64,000 nt of DNA from Chitinophaga sp. XS-30 (GCF_008086345.1 NZ_CP043006.1:2664032-2728031), one strand, 5' to 3'; counted from the stretch's first letter, positions 1-9,321 are shown. Notes: generated from the letters alone by a model not told the origin. Translations and numbers: made by a program.

Positions 1-71
1 CCAACCAGTCCATTCCCATCAGCGAAGGGTACCGGGACAAATTCTATAACGTGGTGGCGAAATATTCCTGA
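1..71 (+). CDS. C-terminal end of an unidentified protein (partial)
   Basis: Frame 3 is open from the left edge to a TGA at 69-71 and would encode about 22 residues ending in NVVAKYS. The stop lies only eight bases before the stop of the convergent cytochrome gene, which fits a real gene end in a compact genome. Too little is present to name a family. The frame could also be open by chance. Confidence 0.45.
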   Translation, partial: NQSIPISEGYRDKFYNVVAKYS

Positions 72-79
72 GCGGTATC

Positions 80-1105
80 TCAGGGTTGCGTGGCCGGCAT
101 TTGCCTGATCCATGCTTTGATCAGTTCCAGTCCTTCTGCATGCACGAGTTTACGGCTCAGTTCAGGCATCATCACACCCGGGTCTGTGGATGCCATGCGA
201 TATACGAGGATGGACCTTTCCGGGTCGCCGGGCACAATATTGTACTGCAGGCCGCCGGAGCCGCGTCCCGCTGCTACCGGAGTTTTATAGAAACCAAGAC
301 GGGTGGAATCCTTTTCCTCATAGCTTAACAGCAATGCCGATGTGCGCGCCGGGCCGTCCTGTTTATGGCAATGCGCACAGTTGATGTCCAGCCACGCCCG
401 CGCGCGGTCATTCAGGCTGCCGGTGGCGGGATCGTTCCAGACCGGTGTTGCCGGCACTTCATTTATCGGCGGAAGGTCTTTCAGCATGCCGAGGCGGCTC
501 CAGTGCTGCAACTGGTTTTCCGTGCCGGAAGCGTAAAGGAGTTCTCCGTTGAGCTGCCGGGCGGAGGGGCCTATCGGCTGCATCACATCGTTGGTATTAT
601 GGCAGCCTTTGCATTGATTGAGATTGGGCATGATGTAGTCGAAAGTGATCTCCCGTCCTGCCGGGTTCGTGATCGTCACCGGTTTCCGGTCTCCCGCCAC
701 TTCCAGCACGGCATCGGTCTGCTCATCATTCCAGATATATTCCAGTGCTTTCCATCCCCCGGCTTCATGTATCAGCAGCCTGGTTTCCATCAGCCGTTTT
801 CCCCTGTCCGTCTGCGGGAAATAGAATGTTTTAATGAGCACCGTGCCCACCGGGAATTGCAGTACGCCGTTCGCACTATAAGGAACGGCGGCGCCCTGCG
901 GCAGTTTAATGAAACGGGCTTTTTCCGCATAATCCGAAAACAGCGGTGTATTCAGCTGATAGGGAATCACCCCCTCCGCGGGAACCTGGTCTGCCAGCCT
1001 GCCCGTAAAGAAGCCGTACCCGGAAAGCAATTCCTCAGGCCCTGGCTCGCTGCGGGAAGACAGCAATACTATGGCCAGCATGCTGATGAAAATGAGTTTT
1101 TTCAT
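80..1105 (-). CDS. SO2930-family dihaem c-type cytochrome
   Basis: The protein is about 341 residues with an N-terminal signal segment (MKKLIFISMLAIVLLSS) and two haem-binding CxxCH motifs: CKGCH near the middle, with MQPIGP just after it, and CAHCH in the C-terminal third, followed by a distal methionine-bearing MMPELS segment. This is the pattern of the SO2930/HNE_0200 family (TIGR03806 type), exported haem proteins of unknown function. The ATG at 1103-1105 is preferred over upstream in-frame starts because it directly precedes the signal peptide and overlaps the TGA of the upstream beta-helix gene in ATGA fashion, meaning translational coupling. The family is known to occur with a beta-helix partner, as here. 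Electron-transfer partner and substrate are unknown. Confidence 0.85.
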   Translation of the reverse strand: MKKLIFISMLAIVLLSSRSEPGPEELLSGYGFFTGRLADQVPAEGVIPYQLNTPLFSDYAEKARFIKLPQGAAVPYSANGVLQFPVGTVLIKTFYFPQTDRGKRLMETRLLIHEAGGWKALEYIWNDEQTDAVLEVAGDRKPVTITNPAGREITFDYIMPNLNQCKGCHNTNDVMQPIGPSARQLNGELLYASGTENQLQHWSRLGMLKDLPPINEVPATPVWNDPATGSLNDRARAWLDINCAHCHKQDGPARTSALLLSYEEKDSTRLGFYKTPVAAGRGSGGLQYNIVPGDPERSILVYRMASTDPGVMMPELSRKLVHAEGLELIKAWIRQMPATQP

Positions 1106-2325
1106 AGCGCGATATTGTTGTCCGCTTCCCGGGAAGGTCCCGTCAAAGGCAAAGTGCAATCGTGCAGGGCCATGCTCCGGGATATGTTCCTGAAATTATT
1201 TCCCGCGTCGATATTGGCGAAGGAAACATTGTTGTTATTGCGGATGCAGATGCGGTATTCATCCCGGTAACGGCCGCTTTCATCTGTCCAGTCATCATTC
1301 AGTATGCCATCGTAGATGATATGCGGCACATTCCTCCCGAAACGTAGTTTGAATCTGAACATCAGCCCCATTCTGCCCTTGCCCTGGAACTTCACTTTAT
1401 CCCGGCGGTAATCGTTATCGAAAATCTGCACCGCGGCAGGGTAGGGGACGTAAGTGCTGTCCTTCACCGGTTTCTCCGTCATGAAATAACTGATTACCGC
1501 CGTGCCTATGCTGTTGTTGTAGTGTATCCTGTTGCCATAAACGGCTACGTTGCCGGTGGCCAGCACCATTACCCCTGTGCCTTGCGGCACCTGTGCCACG
1601 ATATTGCCTTTCGGCGCGAAATTCGGATAGTTGTTGTGGTGAATATTGTTGTTGTACACTTTTACATGCCCGCCTTTTTTCACGATCAGGTCCGGCAGGT
1701 CGAACACAAGAATGCCGCCGGTGTTTTCCGTGCATTCGTTATGGAAGACTTCCGCATAAGTGGAATTCTCGATTTCTATCCCCGCCACATTATGCCTGGC
1801 CAATGAGTTCTTCACAACGATGCGGGTGGATTGCCCTACGTATATGCCCGCGTCCGAGGCGCCGATGGCTGTGCAGCTGTCTATGAGCACATTTTCGCAC
1901 TGCACCGGGTAAAGGCCATACGCCCCATTGTCCGCCCCCGGTTTGCCCGTCCACTCCGTTTTAACGTTCCGGAAGGTAATACCGTTAACATGCATGGTCT
2001 TGATACCGTCCCCTTTCGTATCCTGCACGGTCATATCCGCAATGGTGATCTGCTGCGCATTGCTGACCTGCAATCCTTCCGCCCCTTCCTGCTGGCCGGC
2101 GAAGCTGAGAATGGTCCTGTCCATTCCTTCCCCGCGTAATGTGATCTGTTTTTTCCCTTCCAGTGAGAGGGTGGACAGCAAGGTGTGCCGCCCGGCCGGA
2201 AAAGTAATGGTATCGCCATCCTCCGCCATAATAAGCTGGCGCTGGAACTTCTTTTGAACATCCTGCTGGGCGAATGCAGCCGTGCAGCAGGTAGCTGCCA
2301 GGGAAAGTAGTAAAGGGAGTTTCAT
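1102..2325 (-). CDS. Parallel beta-helix repeat protein paired with the cytochrome
   Basis: A 407-residue exported protein. A signal peptide (MKLPLLLSLAATCCTAAFA) is followed by repeated short strands rich in N, G and I/V typical of right-handed parallel beta-helices (for example ITIADMTV, VLIDSCTAIGASDAGIYVGQS, IEIENSTYAEVFHNECTENTGGILVF). Proteins of the TIGR03805 type occur as two-gene pairs with SO2930-type cytochromes and are expected outside the inner membrane; the pair has no established function. It is the promoter-proximal gene of the two-gene unit and overlaps the next gene by four bases. A polysaccharide-lyase-like fold is possible but no catalytic residues can be assigned by eye. 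Confidence 0.85.
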   Translation of the reverse strand: MKLPLLLSLAATCCTAAFAQQDVQKKFQRQLIMAEDGDTITFPAGRHTLLSTLSLEGKKQITLRGEGMDRTILSFAGQQEGAEGLQVSNAQQITIADMTVQDTKGDGIKTMHVNGITFRNVKTEWTGKPGADNGAYGLYPVQCENVLIDSCTAIGASDAGIYVGQSTRIVVKNSLARHNVAGIEIENSTYAEVFHNECTENTGGILVFDLPDLIVKKGGHVKVYNNNIHHNNYPNFAPKGNIVAQVPQGTGVMVLATGNVAVYGNRIHYNNSIGTAVISYFMTEKPVKDSTYVPYPAAVQIFDNDYRRDKVKFQGKGRMGLMFRFKLRFGRNVPHIIYDGILNDDWTDESGRYRDEYRICIRNNNNVSFANIDAGNNFRNISRSMALHDCTLPLTGPSREADNNIAL

Positions 2326-2938
2326 AACGTTGGCGGCGGGTTAAGGGCCTGTATGAATTTACGGAAAAAAGCAGTGCGGGCCGGTTCCGGCGGTGAATTT
2401 TAAGCCGTATGGTCAATGGCTTTTTCAGTATATGGCCGGCCAAAGGGGCATTGGCCCTTCAGGGTATGCCATTTGTCTGCCGGACTTTAAAAAACTTAAT
2501 TTTTATTAAAATTTGTTGAATTTAATTAAATTTGATTCGGTACATAGACGATAAGCTCGTCATTGGAGCACGTTTTGAAAATTCCTTATCTATTGTGGGT
2601 CATTTGTTTACAGAAAGGTAACACCCTGTTTTTGACAAATGATCTAAAATTGCCGGGAAATATAATTTAAGCCGATGACCAGGGCGGACAGGTATGTGTC
2701 GCTATAAAATAAGACGTTATGAACGAACACCGGGCTTTCCCCGTGCGGGCCTCCAACCTTGCCAACCGGCGCAGGCCGTCTTTGCCGCACAAACATTTCT
2801 CCGGCCTCCCGGAAATCAAAGCTGTATTGATGAAGATCTTGTCTGTATGGTCACTGCTTTTGCTGACCTTCCTGCAGGGAGCTGCACAAAAGAAGGACAG
2901 CGTTCAGCCTGTTTTTTTGAACTGAATTAAACCCGGTA
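2326..2938. other. Long divergent intergenic region between the beta-helix gene and the MFS gene
   Basis: About 610 bases separate two divergent transcription units. The part from about 2470 to 2680 is strikingly AT-rich with runs of A and T and holds one perfect -7-type box TAAATTTG (2527-2534, plus strand) without a clear -33 partner. The right part holds a short signal-peptide-like reading frame (2830-2925), listed separately. No RNA gene or terminator was recognised. Confidence 0.5.
2830..2925 (+). pseudogene. Orphan signal-peptide ORF, possible remnant of a deleted secreted protein
   Basis: ATG at 2830 opens a 31-codon frame whose product begins MKILSVWSLLLLTFLQGAAQ, a convincing Sec signal peptide with a signal-peptidase-like AxA-type end, then KKDSVQPVFLN and a stop 13 bases before the MFS start codon. 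A signal peptide without a mature domain suggests either the truncated 5' end of a lost exported protein or a small leader peptide in front of the transporter. Sequence alone cannot separate these. Confidence 0.4.
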
Positions 2939-4195
2939 ATGACAGTATTGCAAACGCAGAAAGGCCGCTGGTTCAGCGAAAAGCGGCGATGGTTTATTGT
3001 GGCGATCATATTCCTGGCTATCGTGTTCAATTATGTGGACCGGCAGATGGTGTCGATCCTGAAACCGTTGCTGAAAAAGGAATTCAGTCTGGATGACGGC
3101 GGTTACGCGATGATCGTGAATGTATTCACCATCTGCTACGCCGTCATGTACCCGGTATCCGGCTGGCTGGTGGATAAATTCGGAGCCGGCAGGATCATGT
3201 TCTACAGCATTATCGTCTGGTCCATTGCCAGTATAGGTGGAGGTTTTTCACGTACCATCGGGCAGTTCGGATTTTTCAGGGGTATGCTGGGCGTAGCGGA
3301 GCCCGCCAATTTTCCGGCGCAGCTGAAGACCGTTACCATCTGGTTTTCCGGGCGTGTGCGCGCAACGGCCAACAGCCTTTGTGTGGCCGGCAGTTCCATC
3401 GGCGCCATCATTGCCCCGCCGCTGATCGCATGGCTTACGCTGTCCTTCAACTGGAAGGTCGCTTTTTTTGTGTGCGGATTGATGGGCATACTGATCGCGC
3501 TGTTATGGAAACTGGTTTACCGTGATCCTCCGCCTGAGATAAGCCGCGAAGTAGCAACAGAACTGTCCGGCGAGGCCGGTGCCGCAGCTGCGCCGGAGGC
3601 TTTCAGCTGGTGGAAGCTGTGGACGACGAGGAGCCTGTGGGGCATTTTGCTCATTCGTTTCATCAGCGACCCGGTATGGTATTTCTGCCTGTTCTGGCTG
3701 CCCGGATATTTGCAGGAAGGGTCTGGACTGAGCCTGGCGCAGGTAGGCATGGTGGGGTGGATACCCTTCCTGGTGGCGGACCTGGGCAGTATCGGCACCT
3801 CCGCGTGGTCTGACCGGATGGTGCGTAACGGCACGCCGCCTTTACGCGCCCGGAAGATCATGCTCACCGTAATGGTAGCGCTGGCGCCGTTGTGCCTGCT
3901 GCTGAATTATCTGCCCGGTGTAACCGGCACATTGATCGTTTTCAGCCTCGTGGCCGTGATGGCGCTTAGCTGGCTGTTCACGGTAAGCGTGGTGGTGGCG
4001 GAAGCTTTTCCGGTGCCGAATGTGGCGAGCGTGCTGGGGATCGCGGGAGGTTTCGGGGCATTGGGGGCCGTGCTGTTCAACTACTACGTCGGGGAGGTCA
4101 TCGGCAGTCTCGGCCCCGCAACGATATTTATGCTCATGGCCGTGATGCATCCGCTCGCCGCGCTTGTGTTGTGGACCATGGTGCGCAGGGAATAG
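2939..4195 (+). CDS. MFS transporter, ACS (anion:cation symporter)/hexuronate-type
   Basis: A 418-residue membrane protein with about twelve hydrophobic segments. Early residues read FNYVDRQMVSILKPLLKKEF, the hallmark first-helix region of ACS-type permeases, and the loop 2-3 region has GWLVDKFGAGRIM, matching the MFS G-x-L-a-D-r-x-G-x-r motif. ACS members import organic acids such as hexuronates and aldonates by proton symport. The following FAD oxidoreductase and phosphoesterase-fold gene are on the same strand with short gaps, so it probably imports a substrate processed by them. The exact substrate cannot be read from the sequence. Confidence 0.85.
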   Translation: MTVLQTQKGRWFSEKRRWFIVAIIFLAIVFNYVDRQMVSILKPLLKKEFSLDDGGYAMIVNVFTICYAVMYPVSGWLVDKFGAGRIMFYSIIVWSIASIGGGFSRTIGQFGFFRGMLGVAEPANFPAQLKTVTIWFSGRVRATANSLCVAGSSIGAIIAPPLIAWLTLSFNWKVAFFVCGLMGILIALLWKLVYRDPPPEISREVATELSGEAGAAAAPEAFSWWKLWTTRSLWGILLIRFISDPVWYFCLFWLPGYLQEGSGLSLAQVGMVGWIPFLVADLGSIGTSAWSDRMVRNGTPPLRARKIMLTVMVALAPLCLLLNYLPGVTGTLIVFSLVAVMALSWLFTVSVVVAEAFPVPNVASVLGIAGGFGALGAVLFNYYVGEVIGSLGPATIFMLMAVMHPLAALVLWTMVRRE

Positions 4196-4234
4196 GTAAA
4201 GCAATAAATCCGGATAAAAACGAACACATATTGT

Positions 4235-5647
4235 ATGAACAATCATCATGATGTTATAGCAGAGCCCGCCAGGTCAATACCTGTACGCGCGCGGGTGGAT
4301 GTACTGGTGGTAGGTGGCGGGCCTTCAGGGATCATTGCCGCGCAAGCCGCGGCGGAAGACGGCGCGAAAGTAATGCTGATCGAAAGCAGGAGTTTTGTGG
4401 GCGGGAATATGACCATCGGCCTGCCGATACTGGGGTTCCTGGGGCAAAAAGGCAACCAGATCATCAAAGGGTTGCCGCAAAAGCTGATCGGCCGGCTTGC
4501 GGAGCGGAATGCCGCCAGTGAGCACCGGCCCTGTCCGCTTCACATGAGCCTCACGCTCGTGGAACCGGAAAGCGTAAAGGCCGTGGCGCTGGAAACACTG
4601 GTGGAGAGCAATGTAGACGTATTGTTCTACGCCTTTTGCGCCGGTGTGGTGATGGAAGGGGATGAGCTGAAAGGCATCATCATCGAAAGCAAGGCCGGAA
4701 GAGAAGCTATCCTGGCCAAAGTGATCATCGACTGTACCGGTGATGCGGATGTTGCTTACCGCAGTGGTGTGCCATGCGAATATGGCAACGATCAGGGAGG
4801 CGTGCAACCGCCTACGCTGATGTTCTGCCTCGGCGGAGTGGATACGGAAAAGCTGCGGCTGAGCATTGCGGAAGAGCCAAGGACCTACCTCACGGATTTT
4901 ATTCCGGCCGAATATTTTGGGCAGAACAACCAGTTTGTATTGGTAGGTATGCGCAACCTCATTCAAAAAGCGCAGTCCGCCGGGCTTCAGCTGGCAACAG
5001 AAAGAACGATCCTGATCACCGGCCTGCGCAAGGGAGAGGTATGGGTGAACATGACCCGGGTCAGCGGCGTGAACGGCACCGATCCCGGAAGCCTTACCCA
5101 TGGGGAAATTGAAGGCCGCAGGCAGATCTACGATATACAGCGTTACCTCGTTGAATATGTACCGGGCTTTGAGCAGGCATACTTCCTGAAAACGGCGCCA
5201 TTCCTCGGTATCCGGGAAACCAGGCGCATCAGCGGGTTTTATACGATGACGAGGGAAGATATCATGAGCTGCCGTCATTTTGATGATGCCATAGCGGTAG
5301 CCAGCTATCCGCTGGATATCCATCACCCGCAGGGTGGCGGTTGTACGCTGGAATGGTGCGGAGACTGTTACGATATTCCGTATCGCTCGCTGGTGCCGCA
5401 AAAGGTGAAGAACCTGCTTGTGGCCGGCCGTTGCATTTCCACTACACATGAAGCCATGTCCGCCATCCGCGTAATGGCGCCATGCATGGCCATGGGTGAA
5501 GCTGCGGGCCGTGCGGCAAAAATGGCCGTCAGTAAAGGTGTGCAGCCTGCCGATATTGATGTTGCCGCATTACAGCAGGAATTGCTGGCCAAAGGGGCTT
5601 ACCTGCGCGCACCCGTCCCTTCCGCGATGCGCCCGCACAATCCATAA
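4235..5647 (+). CDS. FAD-dependent oxidoreductase (FAD_oxidored family)
   Basis: A 470-residue flavoprotein. The N-terminus has a dinucleotide-binding fold VDVLVVGGGPSGIIAAQAAA followed by VMLIES, and later motifs VIIDCTGDADVA and LLVAGRCISTTHEAM are typical of the PF12831 group, which includes many uncharacterised enzymes encoded in sugar-catabolic loci of Bacteroidetes. The stretch GGCTLEWCGDCYDIPYRSL is also typical of that group. It starts 39 bases after the MFS gene, so both are probably one operon. It lacks an obvious signal peptide and is likely cytoplasmic. The substrate is unknown. Confidence 0.82.
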   Translation: MNNHHDVIAEPARSIPVRARVDVLVVGGGPSGIIAAQAAAEDGAKVMLIESRSFVGGNMTIGLPILGFLGQKGNQIIKGLPQKLIGRLAERNAASEHRPCPLHMSLTLVEPESVKAVALETLVESNVDVLFYAFCAGVVMEGDELKGIIIESKAGREAILAKVIIDCTGDADVAYRSGVPCEYGNDQGGVQPPTLMFCLGGVDTEKLRLSIAEEPRTYLTDFIPAEYFGQNNQFVLVGMRNLIQKAQSAGLQLATERTILITGLRKGEVWVNMTRVSGVNGTDPGSLTHGEIEGRRQIYDIQRYLVEYVPGFEQAYFLKTAPFLGIRETRRISGFYTMTREDIMSCRHFDDAIAVASYPLDIHHPQGGGCTLEWCGDCYDIPYRSLVPQKVKNLLVAGRCISTTHEAMSAIRVMAPCMAMGEAAGRAAKMAVSKGVQPADIDVAALQQELLAKGAYLRAPVPSAMRPHNP

Positions 5648-5736
5648 CAAAGTAATTTTGGTGGATGACTGGTCACTTTTACCCGAAGGGCCTGCTTCTT
5701 AAGTGATCTGCTCATTCATCAGCAACAATTTTTTTT

Positions 5737-6657
5737 ATGCAGGATAATCCATTACACCTGCCCCGCAGGGGCTTTATCAAAGGGCTGGGCGCGGCAACGC
5801 TGCTGCCCTTCCTTCCGTTGTCCGCGTTCTCCACCGTGGCTGCACCGGGCTTCCACCGCGTGCTGTCCTGCAATATCCGCGTAGCGCTGCCGGAAGATGA
5901 AGAAAAAGGAGTGGGCTGGCCGCAGCGGAAGGACGGCTGCATCAAAGTGATCAAAAAGCAAAAACCGGATATCGTTTGCTTCCAGGAGGTCTTGAAGGTG
6001 CAGGCTGAAGATATCCGCAGGGCGTTTCCGCGTTACTGTCTTTTTGGCTTCGATGGCCCCGAAATGGATGTTCACCCGGAGGGCTATCACGGCATCGCCA
6101 AAAATCCTGTTCTTTTCGCTACGGACCGGTATGAATTGCTGGGCGGCGGCAGCTACTGGTTGTCTGAAACACCGCTGACCGCAGGCAGCATGTCCTGGGG
6201 CACCGCCCGCGCGCGCAGCGTGAACTGGCTGCGGCTGCGGGAACGAAAGACCGGTAAAGCGTTTCGCGTGGTGAACCTTCATCTCGACCATATATCCGGC
6301 GAAGCCAGAATACAACAGGCAAAAATGGTGGCGGAGGAAAGCAGCCAGTATCAGCCGGACTTCCCGCAGATATTGGCCGGGGACTTTAATGCGCGGGCAA
6401 CCAGCAAGGTGTTTGACAGCCTCAGGGATGCCGGCTGGCGGGACAGTTACGCCGCCGTTCATGGAGCAGCGGACCCGGGGTACACCGTGCACGGGTTTGA
6501 AGGCACAGCTTACACGAAAGGCGCCGGAAAGGGAAAGATCGATTTCATTTTCTGCAAAGGCCTTGTGAAAGCACAGGGCAGTACGATCATCAAAGATGCG
6601 GTGAATGGGCGGTATCCGAGCGATCACTATTTCCTGTCGGCTGATCTGCTGATGTGA
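5737..6657 (+). CDS. Exported endonuclease/exonuclease/phosphatase-family hydrolase
   Basis: A 306-residue protein. The N-terminus LPRRGFIKGLGAATLLPFLP resembles a twin-arginine (Tat) signal. The mature part shows the EEP fold motifs in order: SCNIRV at the first strand, PDIVCFQEV with the metal-binding glutamate, VVNLHLDH, ILAGDFNA with catalytic D and N, and the C-terminal GKIDFIF and YPSDHYFL (SDH). Members cleave phosphodiester bonds in DNA, lipids or sugar phosphates. It lies 89 bases downstream of the FAD oxidoreductase. Substrate cannot be told from sequence. Confidence 0.85.
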   Translation: MQDNPLHLPRRGFIKGLGAATLLPFLPLSAFSTVAAPGFHRVLSCNIRVALPEDEEKGVGWPQRKDGCIKVIKKQKPDIVCFQEVLKVQAEDIRRAFPRYCLFGFDGPEMDVHPEGYHGIAKNPVLFATDRYELLGGGSYWLSETPLTAGSMSWGTARARSVNWLRLRERKTGKAFRVVNLHLDHISGEARIQQAKMVAEESSQYQPDFPQILAGDFNARATSKVFDSLRDAGWRDSYAAVHGAADPGYTVHGFEGTAYTKGAGKGKIDFIFCKGLVKAQGSTIIKDAVNGRYPSDHYFLSADLLM

Positions 6658-6751
6658 GGTTGTGGTGCCCGGTTAAGGTCATCACCGCAAAATTGATTCG
6701 GAGATACTTTATGGTATAGCATTGCATCTGGTGATTTAAAAAGAAGTCAAA

Positions 6752-6874
6752 ATGAAACTGAAAATCATTGAAACGAAAAAGGAATACCGGCAATACCTGG
6801 ATTGGGTAGATGCTATGTTTGATAAAAAAGTAAAGCCGCATACGCCGGATGGAGAACAGAGCGATTTAAATTGA
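6752..6874 (+). pseudogene. Truncated HigA-like antitoxin N-terminus
   Basis: The 361-base gap after the hydrolase holds a 40-codon frame starting MKLKIIETKKEYRQYLDWVD and continuing AMFDKK, then TPDGEQSDLN and a stop. This resembles the N-terminal linker of HigA-type antitoxins (the usual pattern is I-x-T-x-x-E-Y-x-x-A-L, then a FDAKPGTPEGDE-like segment before the HTH domain). The HTH part is absent, so this is probably a relic of a toxin-antitoxin locus. No adjacent toxin is visible. The rest of the gap (6875-7018) shows nothing else that could be named. Confidence 0.55.
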
Positions 6875-7018
6875 TGAATACTGTTACCCCGCATCCGGAA
6901 TATTGTGACCTGTTATCCCCCTCCGGACTCAAACCACCAAAGCAAACGCCGGCCGAAAATTAATATAGCCACCACACCCCCAATCCCCGCTTTTACCTAT
7001 ATTTAGTAAAGTAAGCCC

Positions 7019-9109
7019 ATGTCCTATAGAGATATGCACATATATATCTTATTAAAGCTACATTGTTTGAGAGGGAAATATCTTGCTTTAATGATCGTAG
7101 TCCTGTCTTCCTGCACCTCACAGGATCAGGAAGTACTGGAACATCCGGAGTATTTTGATGCCGTTTTTCTTAAAGCGGACAGCATCGGCATGCATGACGT
7201 ACCTGCGGCTATGGCATACCTGGATACCGCTTATGCGGCCTTCCGCGAACCCGGCGCTATCGACCTGTTCAGGAAATACCAGTATAACCATTTGTATTAT
7301 CTGCACAAAGGCAAAGACATTTCCCTGGCCATGCTGTATGCAGACAGTATGCTGTACACAACGCGCAGCAAGGCAGTGCAGGAGCGTTATCCTCTCCAGT
7401 ATGGTCTTGCCTTGCTATCCAAAGGAGATGTGCTGCGGGACCAGAAAAAGTATAACGATGCTTATCCATATTTTTATCTTGGCCGGAAGGCCATACAGCA
7501 GACCGGCGATACCTGCCGTTATCATGAGTACGCCAGCAAACTCGCCCTGGTCTATTACTGGCAGGAGAAATACGATACTGCTGCCCGTTACTTCATCGAG
7601 ACTTTCGAGCGGTTGTCTTATTGCGACACGAACAGTTTCAGTACTTTTTACATCCGGCAGGGCATGCTGGACAATATTGCGCTGAGCTATGAGAAGGCAG
7701 GTAAAACGGATCGCGCGCTGGCTTTCTACGACAGTACCCTGCGGTTTATACGGAAATACGGTGGGGAATTCAGCCATGTTCCGGAGTATAAGCGAGGGAT
7801 CGATGCGGCTATAGGTGTGGTATATGGCAACAAGGGAAACGTTTTGTTGAAGCTTGGGGACACTCTGGGCGCGGAAATCTTGTACCGGCAAAGCATCGAT
7901 ATCAACATGCGCGGGAAAGACGAAAAAGTGGATGCGCAACTGACCATGGCCAAACTGGCGGGATTATATCTCGCCGGAAACCGCCTTGCCAATGCAGGCC
8001 AGGTGTTGCAGGAAATGAAAGCCGCACTGGCCCAGGTGCCTGGTGCAGAGATCGAAGCACGGTGGCGCCATCTGCAATGGCAATACCTGGACAGAACGGG
8101 ACAGCGGCGGCTAGCTTATACGATGTTGAAAGCCTATGTACAGCTGAACGACTCTTTGAATGACGCCGCCAGCCGTCCGGCTATAGCGGATATCAACCAG
8201 GAGTTTGACCGCATTTCCGGGGAATACCAGTTAGAAGTGCTGAAGAAGAACGATGAACTGAAAACCGCGTATCTCATCATTCTTGTTTTTCTGTCCGTCT
8301 CCGTAATATTGATCGCATGGATGATATGGCAGCACTGGCGAAGGTCACGCAGGCATGTGGAAGATCTCAGGCAGCTGAATCAGCAGATACTGGCACAACA
8401 CGATAACATTCAAAAAAGTCTGGCCTCCCTGGAGCAAAGTCAGCGGGATAATTCAAGGATCATGAAGATCGTGGCGCACGACCTGCGCAGCCCCGTAGGC
8501 GCCATTTCCGGGCTGGCGGAATTACTGCTCGACACCGGCCAGCTGGGAGAGAAAGACGTTGAACTGCTGCAATTGATCCGCACGGCCAGCTCCCGGGCCA
8601 ATAGCCTTATTTCTGATCTGCTGGTGCTGGACACTTCCATGCAGGGGCTGGAAAAAGAGATCGTGGAAATACATGTAGCGCTGAAATATTGTGTGGACCT
8701 GCTGCAGCTGAAGGCTACCGAAAAAAAGCAGGAGATCATCCTCAGCATAGAACCGGTCAAAGTACTGGCTTACCGTGAAAAGATATGGCGGGTATTCAGC
8801 AATCTCATCAACAATGCCATCAAATTCAGTCCGGATGGCTCCCGTATCGTGATCGTGCTGGAAAGGTCGAACGGCAATGCCAGGGTTTCCGTAAAGGACG
8901 AAGGCATCGGCATCCCTCCGGGCATACGGGACAAGATCTTCAGCCTTTCCTCCGAAGTAAAAAGAAGAGGGACGCGTGGGGAGGAATCCTTCGGCCTGGG
9001 ACTGAGCATCTCCAGGCAGATCATCGAAGCGCATGAGGGAAAAATATGGTTTGAAACGGAAGAGGGGAGAGGCACCACTTTTTATGTGGAGATGAAAGCC
9101 TCCGCCTGA
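7019..9109 (+). CDS. TPR-containing sensor histidine kinase
   Basis: A 696-residue protein. An N-terminal hydrophobic stretch ends in LSSC, a possible lipobox or signal anchor; residues about 50-390 are helical TPR-like repeats facing the periplasm; a transmembrane helix (YLIILVFLSVSVILIAWMIW) lies near residue 420, followed by a short coiled coil. The kinase core has the HisKA H-box IVAHDLRSPVGAISG, N-box VFSNLINNAIKFSP, G1 VKDEGIGIP and G2 SFGLGLSISRQII. This is a standard Bacteroidetes architecture. No response regulator gene is adjacent, so it is an orphan kinase. The start is uncertain because later in-frame ATGs exist before the hydrophobic segment. Confidence 0.88.
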   Translation: MSYRDMHIYILLKLHCLRGKYLALMIVVLSSCTSQDQEVLEHPEYFDAVFLKADSIGMHDVPAAMAYLDTAYAAFREPGAIDLFRKYQYNHLYYLHKGKDISLAMLYADSMLYTTRSKAVQERYPLQYGLALLSKGDVLRDQKKYNDAYPYFYLGRKAIQQTGDTCRYHEYASKLALVYYWQEKYDTAARYFIETFERLSYCDTNSFSTFYIRQGMLDNIALSYEKAGKTDRALAFYDSTLRFIRKYGGEFSHVPEYKRGIDAAIGVVYGNKGNVLLKLGDTLGAEILYRQSIDINMRGKDEKVDAQLTMAKLAGLYLAGNRLANAGQVLQEMKAALAQVPGAEIEARWRHLQWQYLDRTGQRRLAYTMLKAYVQLNDSLNDAASRPAIADINQEFDRISGEYQLEVLKKNDELKTAYLIILVFLSVSVILIAWMIWQHWRRSRRHVEDLRQLNQQILAQHDNIQKSLASLEQSQRDNSRIMKIVAHDLRSPVGAISGLAELLLDTGQLGEKDVELLQLIRTASSRANSLISDLLVLDTSMQGLEKEIVEIHVALKYCVDLLQLKATEKKQEIILSIEPVKVLAYREKIWRVFSNLINNAIKFSPDGSRIVIVLERSNGNARVSVKDEGIGIPPGIRDKIFSLSSEVKRRGTRGEESFGLGLSISRQIIEAHEGKIWFETEEGRGTTFYVEMKASA

Positions 9110-9185
9110 TGTAAAGGCCGCCTGAAGTTAAATAACCGCAGCAAAATCATCGCATAAATGAAAGCGCCTTCCGGAAGCTGACAAT

Positions 9186-9302
9186 AAAAAAGGGGAGGTT
9201 CAAAAATAATTTGATGGGCTTGAGCATCGCGTGAACGAAAAATTCTCTCCACCAGGTACCCGGTAAAAATTGGGTAAAATTACTTTTGAAACATCCCCTT
9301 TT
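9186..9302 (-). ncRNA. Structured dispersed repeat, copy A, in the 3' region of the cysteine desulfurase gene
   Basis: Read on the minus strand, the element starts 20 bases after the desulfurase stop. Its outer arms (AAAAGGGG... and ...CCCCTTTTTT) pair over about 22 of 25 positions, an inner ACCC...GGGT hairpin follows, and a conserved core GAATTTTTCG...GCGATG lies before the second arm, which ends in six T. Copy B (11525-11643) has the same layout with a differently composed but still complementary outer stem. Arm differences in the minus-strand sense include G-U-compatible changes, which favours a minus-strand RNA that may also act as a terminator. Function is unknown. Confidence 0.6.
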
Positions 9303-9321
9303 CTTCAAACAGGAGCATGGC

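Noticed and set aside
365..1270. A 301-codon plus-strand frame opposite the cytochrome gene
   Set aside because: It is the antisense shadow of the cytochrome and beta-helix genes, whose haem motifs, signal peptides and ATGA overlap are convincing.
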